36,777 nt of DNA, taken from positions 1 through 36,777 of the forward strand of contig CAYOZL010000018.1 of the NCBI GenBank assembly GCA_964408435.1. Direction: 5' to 3'. Below the pieces are notes generated by a model. The model was given only the letters and a program-made list of their open reading frames with translations, was not told the origin of the DNA and made no database searches. This DNA comes from CAYOZL01 sp964408435. Lineage in GTDB: Bacteria; Bdellovibrionota_C; UBA2361; SZUA-149; CAYOZL01. Each line of letters begins with the position of its first letter. The stretch's first letter is position 1. Shown one piece after another: positions 14,820 to 23,915 of this stretch. The translations under genes and the position numbers were made by a program.

Positions 14820-16766
14820 TTACTTTTTGCTGTAAACTTTAAGTTCAGCGATAGACCAATCAAAAATTGGGTGTTCTCCATTTTGCAGTAATTTAATTTT
14901 ACTAATCTGAACTGGTTTAAACCTTACTAACCATTTTTTACTTGGTCTTCCGTTTTTATCAGGGAAATAGTTAAACACACTGCCCATTTGGCCTAAATCT
15001 GAAAGTAATTCCCATTTATTCTGGGAATTCATTCCATATACTAATAAGTGACGTGGAGAGTCGTGCCAGAATTGCCCAAAATCTAACTCAACTGCAGTTA
15101 TATTTTCATTTTGACTCTTCACCTTAGACATAAACTCAAATTCGATACTCATTCCTGGAGATTGAGGCCTTGCGCTAGCCCAGCGAGTAGAAAGCTTACT
15201 GTCTGTCATTAATCCTAAATTCTCCGAATTAATCTTTGATTTTATGTTTTTTATCCCTACTTCCTGTCCGATTTCCCATCTAGGTATAATTTTATCAATA
15301 ATTACGTATTTACCAAGCTCAGTTTTTCTAAAATTAAAACCAAAATGCTCCAAAGTACCAACAACTAAACTTACTTGAGAAGGCACAAGAACATAAACCA
15401 ATGGTTTATTATTGCCTTCAATTTCATAATTTTTAATTCTCGCAGTCTGAGGGGTGTCAAAAACTCTAAATTTTACTTTTTCATCTGTCTCAAAAGCTAT
15501 TCTGTAGCCAATCCAGTAATTTGTATCTATAAAATTATATTTCTCCTGCTCTAGCCAACTGTAAAGCTCAGTATTATTTTCAGCAATCCTGTCTACATGA
15601 TTAACAATCGCCATGCCTTGTTTAATATTTTTCAAAGAAGTAACTGGATAAAGCTGTAGAGCTAGAACAAGCAAGGGAAAGATACTGCAAAGTATCAAGT
15701 TAGCGTTAAGTTTCTTACTTATCGTGCTTGCAAAGATGGCATAAACAACTGGGATAACAGAATACAGTGGAAGTAGATACCTAGGGGCTTTATAAAGAGA
15801 GCCAAATTTACTAAATGAAAAAATTAATATTGTAGATAAAAGAAAAGTTATAAGAAGCAAGGACTCTTTTCTCTTTTTAATAAAAAATAACGAGAGTAAT
15901 GCAACTGTAAATAGTGAATATGCTAGAATGCTACTATAATTGAAAAATTCATTTTCTGACCAAAATCTCTTTGCTCCAAGAATCATAGGAACTGATTCAT
16001 TAAAAAACCCATTTATATTTTTTGAAATATTTGTATGTGTTGCTCCGGAAAATAAAACTTTAAAAGTTGCCCACTTCGGCTCTAGAAAGATATTTGCATA
16101 CCAAAATGGAGCACCACCAATAAGAAATCCAAAAATTCCGTAAAAAAAGTAACTAAAGAATTTAGCTCTCTTAATAGCGAGAACCAAACAAAACAATCCA
16201 ATAGGTAGCATGTAGAAGACTATTTGGTTATTAACCCACCAACCAAGACCTAAGACCAAACCAAGAGCAAAGAGCAAGGTAGAAGAGGCATATTTTATTT
16301 CCATCACTTTTAGAACTAAATATAGACTTAAGCTACCTAAGACAACTAGCTCTATAAAACCACCTCTGGTTTTCGCACTCCAAAAAATTAAAGCATTAGG
16401 ACCAAGGGCGCAAAAAAGTGCAGCTAATAAAGAATAATTAGAACTTACAAACTGTCTTGCAATTAAATAAGTTAAATAAATATGAAGCCCAGAAAAGAAC
16501 AAAGGTACTAATTTCAAACTAAAATTAGATTGACCAAAAAAAGAAAAAACACCGCTAGTTAGAATTGCCTCTAAACTACCCATGTAATTCTGGCCATAAT
16601 AAAAAATAGGAATCTCTTTTCCCTCTAAAATATGCTTAGCCATCAAACCAACTATGGCTTCATCAGAATCTACAGGAAAACCATTGTACTCTAGAACAAA
16701 GTAACGATAGGCTACACCCAGAGCAACAATCAGACTAAGAACCAAAAATGATAAAAATTTCTTCAA
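14820..16766 (-). CDS. GT-C (PMT/ArnT-like) membrane glycosyltransferase with C-terminal F5/8 type C-like domain
   Basis: This 648-residue protein has a multispanning N-terminal part (about 11 hydrophobic segments up to residue 375). The first outside loop holds the acidic FPVDSDEAIVG (D33, D35, E36), where PMT/ArnT-type GT-C enzymes carry catalytic Asp residues for lipid-linked sugar donors. After a soluble region, residues about 490-648 resemble an F5/8 type C (discoidin-like) carbohydrate-binding domain, with MTDSKLSTRWASARPQSPGMSIEFEF and AVELDFGQFWHDSPRHLLVYG. It is the last gene of the wzt-wzm operon, 15 bp after a GT4 gene. It therefore probably acts on the same glycan at the periplasmic face. 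Substrate unknown. Confidence 0.8.
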   Translation of the reverse strand: MKKFLSFLVLSLIVALGVAYRYFVLEYNGFPVDSDEAIVGLMAKHILEGKEIPIFYYGQNYMGSLEAILTSGVFSFFGQSNFSLKLVPLFFSGLHIYLTYLIARQFVSSNYSLLAALFCALGPNALIFWSAKTRGGFIELVVLGSLSLYLVLKVMEIKYASSTLLFALGLVLGLGWWVNNQIVFYMLPIGLFCLVLAIKRAKFFSYFFYGIFGFLIGGAPFWYANIFLEPKWATFKVLFSGATHTNISKNINGFFNESVPMILGAKRFWSENEFFNYSSILAYSLFTVALLSLFFIKKRKESLLLITFLLSTILIFSFSKFGSLYKAPRYLLPLYSVIPVVYAIFASTISKKLNANLILCSIFPLLVLALQLYPVTSLKNIKQGMAIVNHVDRIAENNTELYSWLEQEKYNFIDTNYWIGYRIAFETDEKVKFRVFDTPQTARIKNYEIEGNNKPLVYVLVPSQVSLVVGTLEHFGFNFRKTELGKYVIIDKIIPRWEIGQEVGIKNIKSKINSENLGLMTDSKLSTRWASARPQSPGMSIEFEFMSKVKSQNENITAVELDFGQFWHDSPRHLLVYGMNSQNKWELLSDLGQMGSVFNYFPDKNGRPSKKWLVRFKPVQISKIKLLQNGEHPIFDWSIAELKVYSKK

Positions 16767-16781
16767 ATCACACTACCTAAA

Positions 16782-17930
16782 CTATTCCAGTTTCTCTCCC
16801 AGTTTCTCAGTTGATAGAATTTTCTGATAAGCATCAAAAGTTTTATCCGCAGTATACTTCCAACTAAAGTAATTAGAGCGTTCAATTCCAATCTTACTTA
16901 ACTTATCTTTATTGCTCTTAGCAGTTAATAAGTCATAAATATATTTCACCCATTGTTCTTCATTATTATCTTCTAATAAAGGATAATCTGGTCCTAGAAC
17001 TTCTGGGATTGAAGAGTTATTTCCAGCAGCAACCACACAACCTCTAGAAATAGCTTCTAAAACAGGAAGACCAAAACCCTCGTAAAGGCTAGGAAAAACA
17101 AAAACATCTACAGAATCATATAGTGTTATCAACTCATCATCACTAACATATCCAAGCATATCAATATGTGAGCTTAGAGAAAGTTTATTTACTTCGGCTA
17201 AGAAATCTATAAAGTTAGCATCCTCTTTAATATTCCCTGCTATTAAAAGCCTAGGAGCATTTTCCCATGAATACTGACTTAATAAAGATTTAAAAGCTTT
17301 TAATAAAAAGTAAGTATTCTTTCTAGCATCTATTCCACCAACGTATAACAAAGTAGGAGAGTTAAACTTTTTTTGCCTCTTTTCTCTATCTATAAAATTC
17401 TTATTTACAGCTAAAGGAGTTACAAAAATCTTCTCTTCATTAACACCAAGAATTTTAACTACATCTTTTTTAGTAGCTTCACTAATTGCAATTATACCTT
17501 TAGCTTTTTTTACAGCGTTATTTTCTAAAAATCTCGCAAACTTAAAACGCAAATTACTTTTATTTTTAGTATAAAGATCAGAGAAAATTAAAGGTATCAA
17601 ATCTAGCACTGTAACAACTGTAGGAGCACTCCCCCAAGCAGGTGCATCTCCGTGAGAGAAAAAATGTGCCAAATCTAGCTCTAAATTATTAATTTTTCTT
17701 GGCAATAAAACTTGAGTTTCAATAGTGGTGCGACCAAGCATAGGAATAGAGTTAGGTAGACTTGAAAAGTCTTTTGAATACAACTCTATAAATTTTATTT
17801 CTTTTTTAGTTACTTCTTTATTTTTTTTAAGCTCTAAACTAAGTTCTTTTACATACCTACCTGTTCCTCTTAAAGCATGCTGTTTAAAACCAGTTTCAGT
17901 AGCTCTTAAATCTAAGCCTATCTTAAGCAT
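16782..17930 (-). CDS. Family 4 glycosyltransferase
   Basis: This 382-residue GT-B enzyme has an N-terminal Rossmann half starting MLKIGLDLRATETGFKQHALRGTGRYV, where the glycine-rich RGTGRYV is the acceptor-side loop. Next comes PLAVNKNF with LLYVGGIDARKNTYFLLKAF, the donor-domain entry. The retaining GT4 signature is FPSLYEGFGLPVLEAISRGC with the E-x7-E pair. It should transfer a sugar from a nucleotide donor with retention, probably mannosyl- or related transfer in chain elongation, since many close-looking GT4 proteins are annotated so. It lies between another GT4 gene (14 bp away) and the membrane glycosyltransferase (15 bp away), in the exporter operon. Confidence 0.92.
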   Translation of the reverse strand: MLKIGLDLRATETGFKQHALRGTGRYVKELSLELKKNKEVTKKEIKFIELYSKDFSSLPNSIPMLGRTTIETQVLLPRKINNLELDLAHFFSHGDAPAWGSAPTVVTVLDLIPLIFSDLYTKNKSNLRFKFARFLENNAVKKAKGIIAISEATKKDVVKILGVNEEKIFVTPLAVNKNFIDREKRQKKFNSPTLLYVGGIDARKNTYFLLKAFKSLLSQYSWENAPRLLIAGNIKEDANFIDFLAEVNKLSLSSHIDMLGYVSDDELITLYDSVDVFVFPSLYEGFGLPVLEAISRGCVVAAGNNSSIPEVLGPDYPLLEDNNEEQWVKYIYDLLTAKSNKDKLSKIGIERSNYFSWKYTADKTFDAYQKILSTEKLGEKLE

Positions 17931-17944
17931 CTTTTAAGCATCCG

Positions 17945-19042
17945 CTAAGCAGTCTTCTTTAAAGACGCGGGTTTTAAAGATACTTCTTCTAAAAGTTTCT
18001 TAAGTCTAACTTTAAAAGCCTTCTCACTAAATTTTTCTATTTGAAGCTTAGCTTTACTTTTAAATTCTTCTCTAGTTTCCCTACTAGAGACAATCAAGTT
18101 TATAGCTTCAGCAATTTGAGCATGATTTTTCTCTTTCACTAACAACCCTACATCACCAAGAGTTTCAGCGATAGCTGTTGAATCATAAGCAATGATTGGC
18201 AAATCAAAATTCATCGCTTCGACTAATGGTACACAAAAACCTTCGTGCTCACTCATACAAATATATAAATCGCTATTTTGGAAATACGCTTTAAGCTCAC
18301 AATTAGCTACAGAGCCTACAAATTTCACACAATTTTCTAAAAGCAGTTTCTTAACTAAATTCCTAAGCTCAAAAGCATAGATCTCTGTATCAATCTCATG
18401 CCCGACAATCCATATTTTAGAATTTTTATTTATTTTATGATGATAAAAATAAAAACTCTTAATTGTATCTTCAATGCATTTATTAGGAGCGAGTCTTCCA
18501 ACTGTTAAAATATTAACTTCCTTGCTATTTCTTAAAATACTAGAAATTCCCTTATTAACTTCAACAGACCATTTCTTACTGTCATATAACAAAGGAAAAA
18601 CTTCCACATTCTTAGAACCAAGCTTAACAAGCTCTTCTTTATTATAAGTTGAATCAGCTAAGATTAAATCAGCTGCTGTAAGTAATTCTGGCAACTCAGA
18701 TAAACCATATTTTAAATCCTTTGCGACCCTATCATTGTAGGGGGCAAACCACTTCTCAGGTGTTAGATTATGATACAAGAGAATTTTTTTTGGCTTTTTT
18801 AAATCTTTAAAAATTTGATTTAGCTCTGAGCCAATAGAGTAATGAAGTAAAACTACATCAGAATTTTCTATTTCCTCTCTATTTATATCTTGGCAATACT
18901 TACTAACTTTTTCATTAGAGTTAATACAAAAGATCTTAGAATCTCCACTAAAATCTTTCTCTACAATTTCTTTAATTGAAATCGCTTCATCTGAAATAGC
19001 GTCACCATAAGAAAGTGTATGTAATAATTGGGCTATCTTCAT
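17945..19042 (-). CDS. Family 4 glycosyltransferase
   Basis: This 365-residue GT-B enzyme begins MKIAQLLHTLSYGDAISDEAI. It contains LLHYSIGSEL and KILLYHNLTPEKWF in the acceptor half, then NILTVGRLAPNKCIEDTI and the GT4 catalytic stretch CMSEHEGFCVPLVEAMNFDLPIIAYD. The opening and HYSIGS/YHNLTP patterns resemble WbpY/WbdA-like mannosyltransferases of ABC-exported O-antigens, though that is impression only. Its ATG shares ATGA with the stop of wzm (19039-19042), so it is translationally coupled to the exporter. Confidence 0.92.
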   Translation of the reverse strand: MKIAQLLHTLSYGDAISDEAISIKEIVEKDFSGDSKIFCINSNEKVSKYCQDINREEIENSDVVLLHYSIGSELNQIFKDLKKPKKILLYHNLTPEKWFAPYNDRVAKDLKYGLSELPELLTAADLILADSTYNKEELVKLGSKNVEVFPLLYDSKKWSVEVNKGISSILRNSKEVNILTVGRLAPNKCIEDTIKSFYFYHHKINKNSKIWIVGHEIDTEIYAFELRNLVKKLLLENCVKFVGSVANCELKAYFQNSDLYICMSEHEGFCVPLVEAMNFDLPIIAYDSTAIAETLGDVGLLVKEKNHAQIAEAINLIVSSRETREEFKSKAKLQIEKFSEKAFKVRLKKLLEEVSLKPASLKKTA

Positions 19043-19818
19043 ACTAATTCTGCAAACTCTTCTTTATAACTATTAAATACTTTTATTCCTAAAGCTAATA
19101 TAGCAACAGAGAATAATAGCAATACTAATAAAGTTATAGGATTAGGAAAATTATCCTCTAAGAAAATACCTTGATACATATCAGTAAATATAGCTACTGG
19201 ATTTAGAAAATAAGTAAAACGAAATTTCTCAGGAATGCTACTTAAGGGGTAAATAATAGGGCATAAAAAGAACCACAGAGTCATAAAGTTACCTAAAACA
19301 TGTTGAATATCTCTAAAATGAACATTTAAAGCAGAAAACAACAAACTTAGGCCGTAAAGAAAAATAAACTGCACTATTAAAATAAAAGGCAATGCCAATA
19401 CACTAAAGCCCGGCATTACTCCTGTAATTAACATAAACAAGAATAGTAAAGGCAGAGCTAGAATATAATTAGCTAAATTAGTTAGCACAGAAACTAAAGG
19501 CAGAATCTGAGCTGGGAATAAAGCTTTACTTATTAAATTTCCACCAGAACTTATAGAATTAGTTGCTTCTAATAAGCCACTTGAAAACCAAATCCAAGGA
19601 AGCAAACCTGCAAATAAAAACAATGTGTAATTAGGCACATGGTCAAAGCGGATATAATATTTAAAAACAAGTGAATAAACTGCAATTAAACATAGTGGAT
19701 TTAAAAAAGACCAAATAAACCCAAAAAAGGATCCTCTATATCTTGAGTTTAAATGCCTAACTATTAAAGCTGAAATAAGTGCTCTAAATTTCCAAATTTC
19801 TTTAAAACTGGCTATCAA
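19039..19818 (-). CDS. wzm: ABC-2 type polysaccharide exporter permease Wzm
   Basis: This 259-residue inner-membrane protein has six predicted membrane segments. It starts with an amphipathic WKFRALISALIVRHLNSRYRGSFFGFIWSFLNPL, the usual Wzm/RfbD opening, and includes FLFAGLLPWIWFSSGL, NVHFRDIQHVLGNFMTLWFFLCPIIYP and YFLNPVAIFTDMYQGI, all characteristic of polysaccharide exporter permeases. With Wzt it moves undecaprenyl-linked O-antigen or capsule chains across the inner membrane. It overlaps wzt by four bases (ATGA at 19815-19818) and the GT4 gene by four (19039-19042), so the exporter and first glycosyltransferase form one translationally coupled set. Confidence 0.95.
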   Translation of the reverse strand: MIASFKEIWKFRALISALIVRHLNSRYRGSFFGFIWSFLNPLCLIAVYSLVFKYYIRFDHVPNYTLFLFAGLLPWIWFSSGLLEATNSISSGGNLISKALFPAQILPLVSVLTNLANYILALPLLFLFMLITGVMPGFSVLALPFILIVQFIFLYGLSLLFSALNVHFRDIQHVLGNFMTLWFFLCPIIYPLSSIPEKFRFTYFLNPVAIFTDMYQGIFLEDNFPNPITLLVLLLFSVAILALGIKVFNSYKEEFAELV

Positions 19819-21149
19819 CTTAAATCACTCACATCCCATCTAATCTTAGCCGCACTAACCCCTGAACATTTACGCTCTCCTCTAACAGAGAATTTATGAA
19901 GTAAATGCTGATAATCATAAGGATAGCCATCCACTCTATGCGCAGCAATATCTAAGTAGTAAGCACCATCTACCAAACCGATTCTATCAAACTTAACTTT
20001 GTAAGTTCCTTTCTGAGGCTGTATTTTTTTATCGGCTCCCCTTTTATTCTCTATAATTTCATCTATTTCAGTATTAGATCCAAAAACATCTAATCCATCA
20101 GGTCTAGTTATTCCAATTCCAAAAACTAAATCTTCAAGTTCTTCTTTAATTTCATAATCAACTTCAACCTCAACACTTTCATCTGGGTCAAACACCCATC
20201 TATACTTGCCATCCTCACCCTTAAGCCTTATTTCTGTCAACTCCACTGCCCCACTGCCCCAACGATTATTCTCAGAAAACCTCATGTCATACTCCTGACC
20301 TTCTTTTACCTGAATCCAACGTTGCTTTTTCTGATTCTCTTTTTCTAACTGCTCTTCTCTTTTCTTATCGATGTAACTTAAATAAGAATTAATTACAGAT
20401 CGAGACTCTCCTATTTCTTTAACCTCTCCTCGTTCTAACCAAACAACTTGCTTACACCACCTACTAACAGCATCTAAGTCATGAGAAACTAGAACTAAAG
20501 TCCTCCCTCTATTTATAAAATCTCCAACGCTATCTCTACACTTACTTACAAAGGCAGCGTCTCCAACAGCTAGGACTTCATCAACTAATAAAATATCTGG
20601 GTCTGTATGAATCGCCACACTAAAACCCAACCTCATATACATTCCGGAAGAATAAGTTTTAATTGGATCGTCTATGAAATTCACAAGCTCAGCGTATTCT
20701 ACAATTTCATCAAAAAGCTTATCTATTTCTTTTCTTGTAAGCCCATACATTATTCCAGCAAGATAAATATTTTCTCTACCGGAGAAATCAGGATGAAACC
20801 CTGCTCCAAGTTCAATTAATGCAGAAACTTTTCCATTTTTCTCAACACTTCCACTTTCTGGTTTATAGATTCCAGCAATAATTTTTAATAAAGTAGACTT
20901 ACCTGACCCATTAGTCCCAATCAGCGCTACTGCTTGACCAGGTTTTATTTCTACATTTACATCTTTTAAAACTTCAAGTTTTTCAGAGTCTCTAGATTTT
21001 CTTCCGCCAAGTAATTCAGATTTTAGACTTGAATAGGTTTTTTGTTTTGAACTAGTCTTTCTAAAAGACTTAGATAAGTTCTTAATACTTATTGAGCCAA
21101 CAGGTAAATTGTTCTCCTCTTTACTCAAATATTTATTGGAAATCTGCAT
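19815..21149 (-). CDS. wzt: ABC polysaccharide exporter ATPase Wzt with C-terminal glycan-binding domain
   Basis: This 444-residue ATPase pairs with Wzm. The nucleotide-binding domain has Walker A GTNGSGKST (78-86), a polysaccharide-type GAGFHPDFSGRENIY, signature YSSGMYMRLGF (from 166), Walker B DILLVDE (185-191) and the H-loop SHD (222-224). After a charged linker, residues about 285-444 form a Wzt_C-type beta-sandwich (RWGSGAVELTEIRL, FGIGITRPDGLDVFG, DGAYYLDIAAHRVDG). In O8/O9a-type systems this domain recognises the chain terminus before export. Its presence suggests export of a terminally modified O-polysaccharide. It heads the operon; 21150-21232 should hold the promoter, but no convincing -35/-10 pair is seen. 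Confidence 0.95.
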   Translation of the reverse strand: MQISNKYLSKEENNLPVGSISIKNLSKSFRKTSSKQKTYSSLKSELLGGRKSRDSEKLEVLKDVNVEIKPGQAVALIGTNGSGKSTLLKIIAGIYKPESGSVEKNGKVSALIELGAGFHPDFSGRENIYLAGIMYGLTRKEIDKLFDEIVEYAELVNFIDDPIKTYSSGMYMRLGFSVAIHTDPDILLVDEVLAVGDAAFVSKCRDSVGDFINRGRTLVLVSHDLDAVSRWCKQVVWLERGEVKEIGESRSVINSYLSYIDKKREEQLEKENQKKQRWIQVKEGQEYDMRFSENNRWGSGAVELTEIRLKGEDGKYRWVFDPDESVEVEVDYEIKEELEDLVFGIGITRPDGLDVFGSNTEIDEIIENKRGADKKIQPQKGTYKVKFDRIGLVDGAYYLDIAAHRVDGYPYDYQHLLHKFSVRGERKCSGVSAAKIRWDVSDLS

Positions 21150-21232
21150 CGCAGATTGATAGCATAAGACATTGTTTTCTTAAACTATCTAGTCTATTTA
21201 CATACAAAAAGTATATTTAATACTTATTGCAT

Positions 21233-21820
21233 CTACAGTAAGGAATCTAAATCCTTTTCAAGCTTCTCAATATCAATACCAAGAGTTCCAACATAGGCTC
21301 CTCTGACATTCCGATTTTCATCGATTAAAAAAACTCGATTACTATGTGATTTAGCCTCTTTCATATCTTCAATTTCAAAACTATCTTCTATTATATTTTT
21401 TCTGTTTTCTTTACTAGTTGATAACAAGAACCAATTTTTAGTGTTTAAATCTAATTTATCAGAATAATTTTTTAAAGCTTCTTCTGTATCTCTTTTAGGA
21501 TCAACAGAGATAGAGACTAAATTAAGGCTAGGATATTTTTGATGTATTTTTTTAAGATTGCTCATTGTGATAGGACATGGGCCCTTACATGAAGTAAAAA
21601 ATAAATTAAATAACCAAATTTTGTTTTTTACCTCAGAAAAATCAAAATTTTTAATATTGAAATCTTTTACTTTGCCATAATTAGGTAAGTTGCCATAATT
21701 AGACTTTATATTAGACTCTCCATTCGAGTCTAAATCTGATTCAAGGCAAGCACTGATACTAAAAAAAATGGACAAAAAAAGCATGCATCTAAAGAATAGG
21801 GTTAATTTAGTAGTTCTCAT
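21233..21820 (-). CDS. Sco1/SenC/PrrC-type copper-binding thioredoxin-fold lipoprotein
   Basis: This is a 195-residue Sco-family protein. It has a lipoprotein signal peptide (basic MRTTKLTLFFR, hydrophobic core, lipobox ISAC with Cys 25), then FTSCKGPCPITM with the CxxxC copper-binding pair, SVDPKRDTEEALKNY and the third ligand His in KSHSNRVFLIDENRNVRG. Sco proteins deliver copper to cytochrome c oxidase CuA or act as thiol reductases outside the inner membrane. I start at ATG 21820. The frame runs 81 bp further upstream without signal-peptide sense, and an internal ATG at 21784 would lose the basic n-region. The chosen start overlaps the divergent membrane gene by about 53 bp. No cytochrome oxidase genes are in the window. 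Confidence 0.88.
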   Translation of the reverse strand: MRTTKLTLFFRCMLFLSIFFSISACLESDLDSNGESNIKSNYGNLPNYGKVKDFNIKNFDFSEVKNKIWLFNLFFTSCKGPCPITMSNLKKIHQKYPSLNLVSISVDPKRDTEEALKNYSDKLDLNTKNWFLLSTSKENRKNIIEDSFEIEDMKEAKSHSNRVFLIDENRNVRGAYVGTLGIDIEKLEKDLDSLL

Positions 21821-22949
21821 ACTGCTCTGTATAACACTTATTTCCCTAATTTCACATCTACCTAATTTTGAACACGGCAAATATGGTAGTTTTGATTTCA
21901 TTCAATACTGGAGTGCAGATAAATTAGAGAATCCTTACGATTCTTCTGCCATGTTTAAAATTCAAAAAAAGCTTGGCCTTAAATTCAATGACCCGATCAT
22001 GATGTGGCAACCTCCCTCTGCTTTAATCCTATTAAAACCATTTTTAATCTTTGACTTTAAAACTTCTTCTCTTTTCTTTATCCTATTTAATATTTTCTCT
22101 TTGATTTTTTCTAGTTACTTACTCCAACTTAGCTTTCGTAAAACTACAGAAAAAAAAGAAAAAAATAAAAAATTAGAGCTAAAAACTATACTGACTACAC
22201 TATTATTTCTTCCAGCTTGGGAATGCATTAATTACGGACAAACTAGCATCTATCTCTTACTATTTATTTCTATATTTATTTTTTTCTTTAAAAAAGAAAA
22301 CTACATAGCATCCGCACTAGCTTTAATCCCCCTAAGTATAAAACCACATTTATTTATTATCTTTGGAGCCTCACTTCTATTTTGGATTTTAAAAAATAAA
22401 AAATTTAAGTTTTTATTTTTTATTTTTACAGCTTTAATACTTCTACTACTTGCTACTTACCTAAAAAATATTAACTCTATTAGCTATTGGCTAGAAGCAA
22501 TTAGATCTGGAGGAGATGTTGGAGCGATTCAAACACAAGAATGGATGCCTGCAACTATTGGCACCTGGCTTAGAATCTTGCTTGGTCAAGAAAAAACATT
22601 CTTGATGTGGGCACCTACAATAATTGGTCTTTTTTCAATATTCTTTATTAGTTTCAAAAAAGACTTAACAAAAGTAATTGGTATCACTTTACTATGTAGT
22701 CCTTATACTTGGTATTATGACCAAAGCATATTATTGATTCTACAAATTTATTTAATTTACAATAATGGATTAGCTTATGTTTTACTTATTCAGTTCTTGT
22801 ATTTTACTTTTAAGATCGCTCCGTTGTTTTTTCAGCAATCCATTATTGCTCAACATCACTACACAATATTTTTAATTTTTTGGTTTTTCGCTCTTATTCA
22901 TCATCAGAGAAATCATCGATCTCATCAACTTGCTCAAGACCTTGCTTAG
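21768..22949 (+). CDS. GT87/DUF2029-like polytopic membrane glycosyltransferase
   Basis: This 393-residue protein has about nine to ten hydrophobic segments. Features of the DUF2029/GT87 family of polyprenyl-phosphate-sugar-dependent mannosyl- or arabinosyltransferase-like proteins are the outside acidic FDFIQYWSADKLENPYD, WQPPSALILLKPF, the NYGQTSIYLLL segment, and SPYTWYYDQSIL near the end. The start could be ATG 21768 or 21783; neither has a clear ribosome site. Both ends are antisense-overlapped, the 5' end by the Sco-like gene (about 53 bp) and the 3' end by a small membrane protein gene (56 bp). No other glycan genes are directly adjacent. Acceptor unknown. Confidence 0.75.
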   Translation: MDKKSMHLKNRVNLVVLILLCITLISLISHLPNFEHGKYGSFDFIQYWSADKLENPYDSSAMFKIQKKLGLKFNDPIMMWQPPSALILLKPFLIFDFKTSSLFFILFNIFSLIFSSYLLQLSFRKTTEKKEKNKKLELKTILTTLLFLPAWECINYGQTSIYLLLFISIFIFFFKKENYIASALALIPLSIKPHLFIIFGASLLFWILKNKKFKFLFFIFTALILLLLATYLKNINSISYWLEAIRSGGDVGAIQTQEWMPATIGTWLRILLGQEKTFLMWAPTIIGLFSIFFISFKKDLTKVIGITLLCSPYTWYYDQSILLILQIYLIYNNGLAYVLLIQFLYFTFKIAPLFFQQSIIAQHHYTIFLIFWFFALIHHQRNHRSHQLAQDLA

Positions 22950-23112
22950 CCGCTTCCTCTTTTTTTATCGCTTCATGATCTGAGCTAAAATAGACAAAAA
23001 TGCACATAACACCGACAAGAAGGAACAAAAGCCCCAGACCACTAAATACAGGCTTAGCAGAGGTAGGAAAGTTATCTTTATTCCAATCTTTATTTTCTTG
23101 ATCAGATGACAT
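22894..23112 (-). CDS. Small single-span membrane protein with acidic tail
   Basis: This 72-residue protein is not one I recognise. A polar N-terminus (MSSDQENKDWNKDNFPTSAKPVF) precedes one hydrophobic segment (GLGLLFLLVGVMCIFVYF, about 25-42) and a charged C-terminus ending EQVDEIDDFSDDE. The topology suggests a small inner-membrane protein. The codon pattern is protein-like, and the frame ends in sequence that also codes the last residues of the opposing GT87-like gene. I judge it real because of the clean membrane-protein layout, but it has no family support. Confidence 0.55.
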   Translation of the reverse strand: MSSDQENKDWNKDNFPTSAKPVFSGLGLLFLLVGVMCIFVYFSSDHEAIKKEEAAKQGLEQVDEIDDFSDDE

Positions 23113-23167
23113 ATTCGTCTATATACTATAGGTTAAAATTATCTAAAATTTAAGTTAGAGTATATTT

Positions 23168-23185
23168 TTGCAAGCTAGCTTGCAA
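23168..23185. promoter_or_regulatory. 18-bp perfect palindrome in a divergent promoter region
   Basis: TTGCAAGCTAGCTTGCAA is its own reverse complement over 18 bases. It lies in the 159-bp AT-rich spacer between the divergently read small membrane protein (start 23112) and the secreted protein (start 23272). The outer flanks TATTTTTG and CAAAAATA can extend the pairing with a small bulge. A terminator is unlikely because there is no T tract after it on either strand, so a dimeric regulator site is the more natural reading. Confidence 0.35.
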
Positions 23186-23271
23186 CCAACAAAAATACAT
23201 AATTGTATAGACTTAAAATTTAGCTAGAATTTATTGAATTTTTACTAACCGAAATTTAAAGATTGTCGATT

Positions 23272-23910
23272 ATGTCATTACATATGTTCGTAAAAATTAT
23301 AAGCACAATTCTCTTCCTAGCTCCTTTATCTCATGCCGACAATTGGTCGATTAACGAAAAAAAAGCACTTCCTGCTCAAAGAGATGAAAATAGAATTATT
23401 AAGTGGTGCGATAAAGAAACAGGCAAGAAGGTACGATACGCGAGTGCGAATATAGGACTAGATGGATACGAGCCATGTGGAGCTATCAAGACAGTAGATG
23501 TGTGCGATGCAAATGGAAATAAATTTCTAGGAAAAGTTCCTAAAACTGGAGTATTTACTAAGTGCAGTGCTCCTATAATAAAAGATATTGTAAATTCAAA
23601 TGACAACTTACCAAGTGAAAATTTCTCAGACGATATAGACTTAAATGAACTTAAGAAAGAGATTAAGAAAGTAGAAAAAATTCACAACTCAGATCCTGAA
23701 GTAAAAATGCAAATCTTAGCTGATAACTTATTAAATGGAGTGCTTGGCAAGGACAATAAAGGCTTAGCGGACTTGCTAGATAAGAAAAAACAAAAACAAT
23801 TATTTAAACAATTTGTTCCAATATTGGAAAATTACATAAAACTCTTAGACAAAGATACACAAAAAGCTATTACTCCTTTAATTGACCATGTTAAAAAAAA
23901 CTATAAGTAA
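23272..23910 (+). CDS. Secreted protein of unknown function
   Basis: I do not recognise this 212-residue protein. It has a signal peptide (MFVKIISTILFLAPLSHA before DNW) and a compact N-terminal part with four cysteines (IKWCDKE, GYEPCGA, VDVCDANGN, FTKCSAP) that could form two disulfides. The C-terminal half is helical and Lys/Asp-rich (LNELKKEIKKVEK, LADLLDKKKQKQLFKQFVPILENYIKLL). ATG 23272 is used; ATG 23284 (MFVKI) would give an equally good signal peptide. It ends five bases before serC, so the two may share a transcript although they have no evident link. Confidence 0.7.
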   Translation: MSLHMFVKIISTILFLAPLSHADNWSINEKKALPAQRDENRIIKWCDKETGKKVRYASANIGLDGYEPCGAIKTVDVCDANGNKFLGKVPKTGVFTKCSAPIIKDIVNSNDNLPSENFSDDIDLNELKKEIKKVEKIHNSDPEVKMQILADNLLNGVLGKDNKGLADLLDKKKQKQLFKQFVPILENYIKLLDKDTQKAITPLIDHVKKNYK

Positions 23911-23915
23911 TAGAT

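Noticed and set aside
21821..21901. Upstream extension of the Sco-like lipoprotein
   Set aside because: The extra 27 residues would bury the lipoprotein signal peptide internally.
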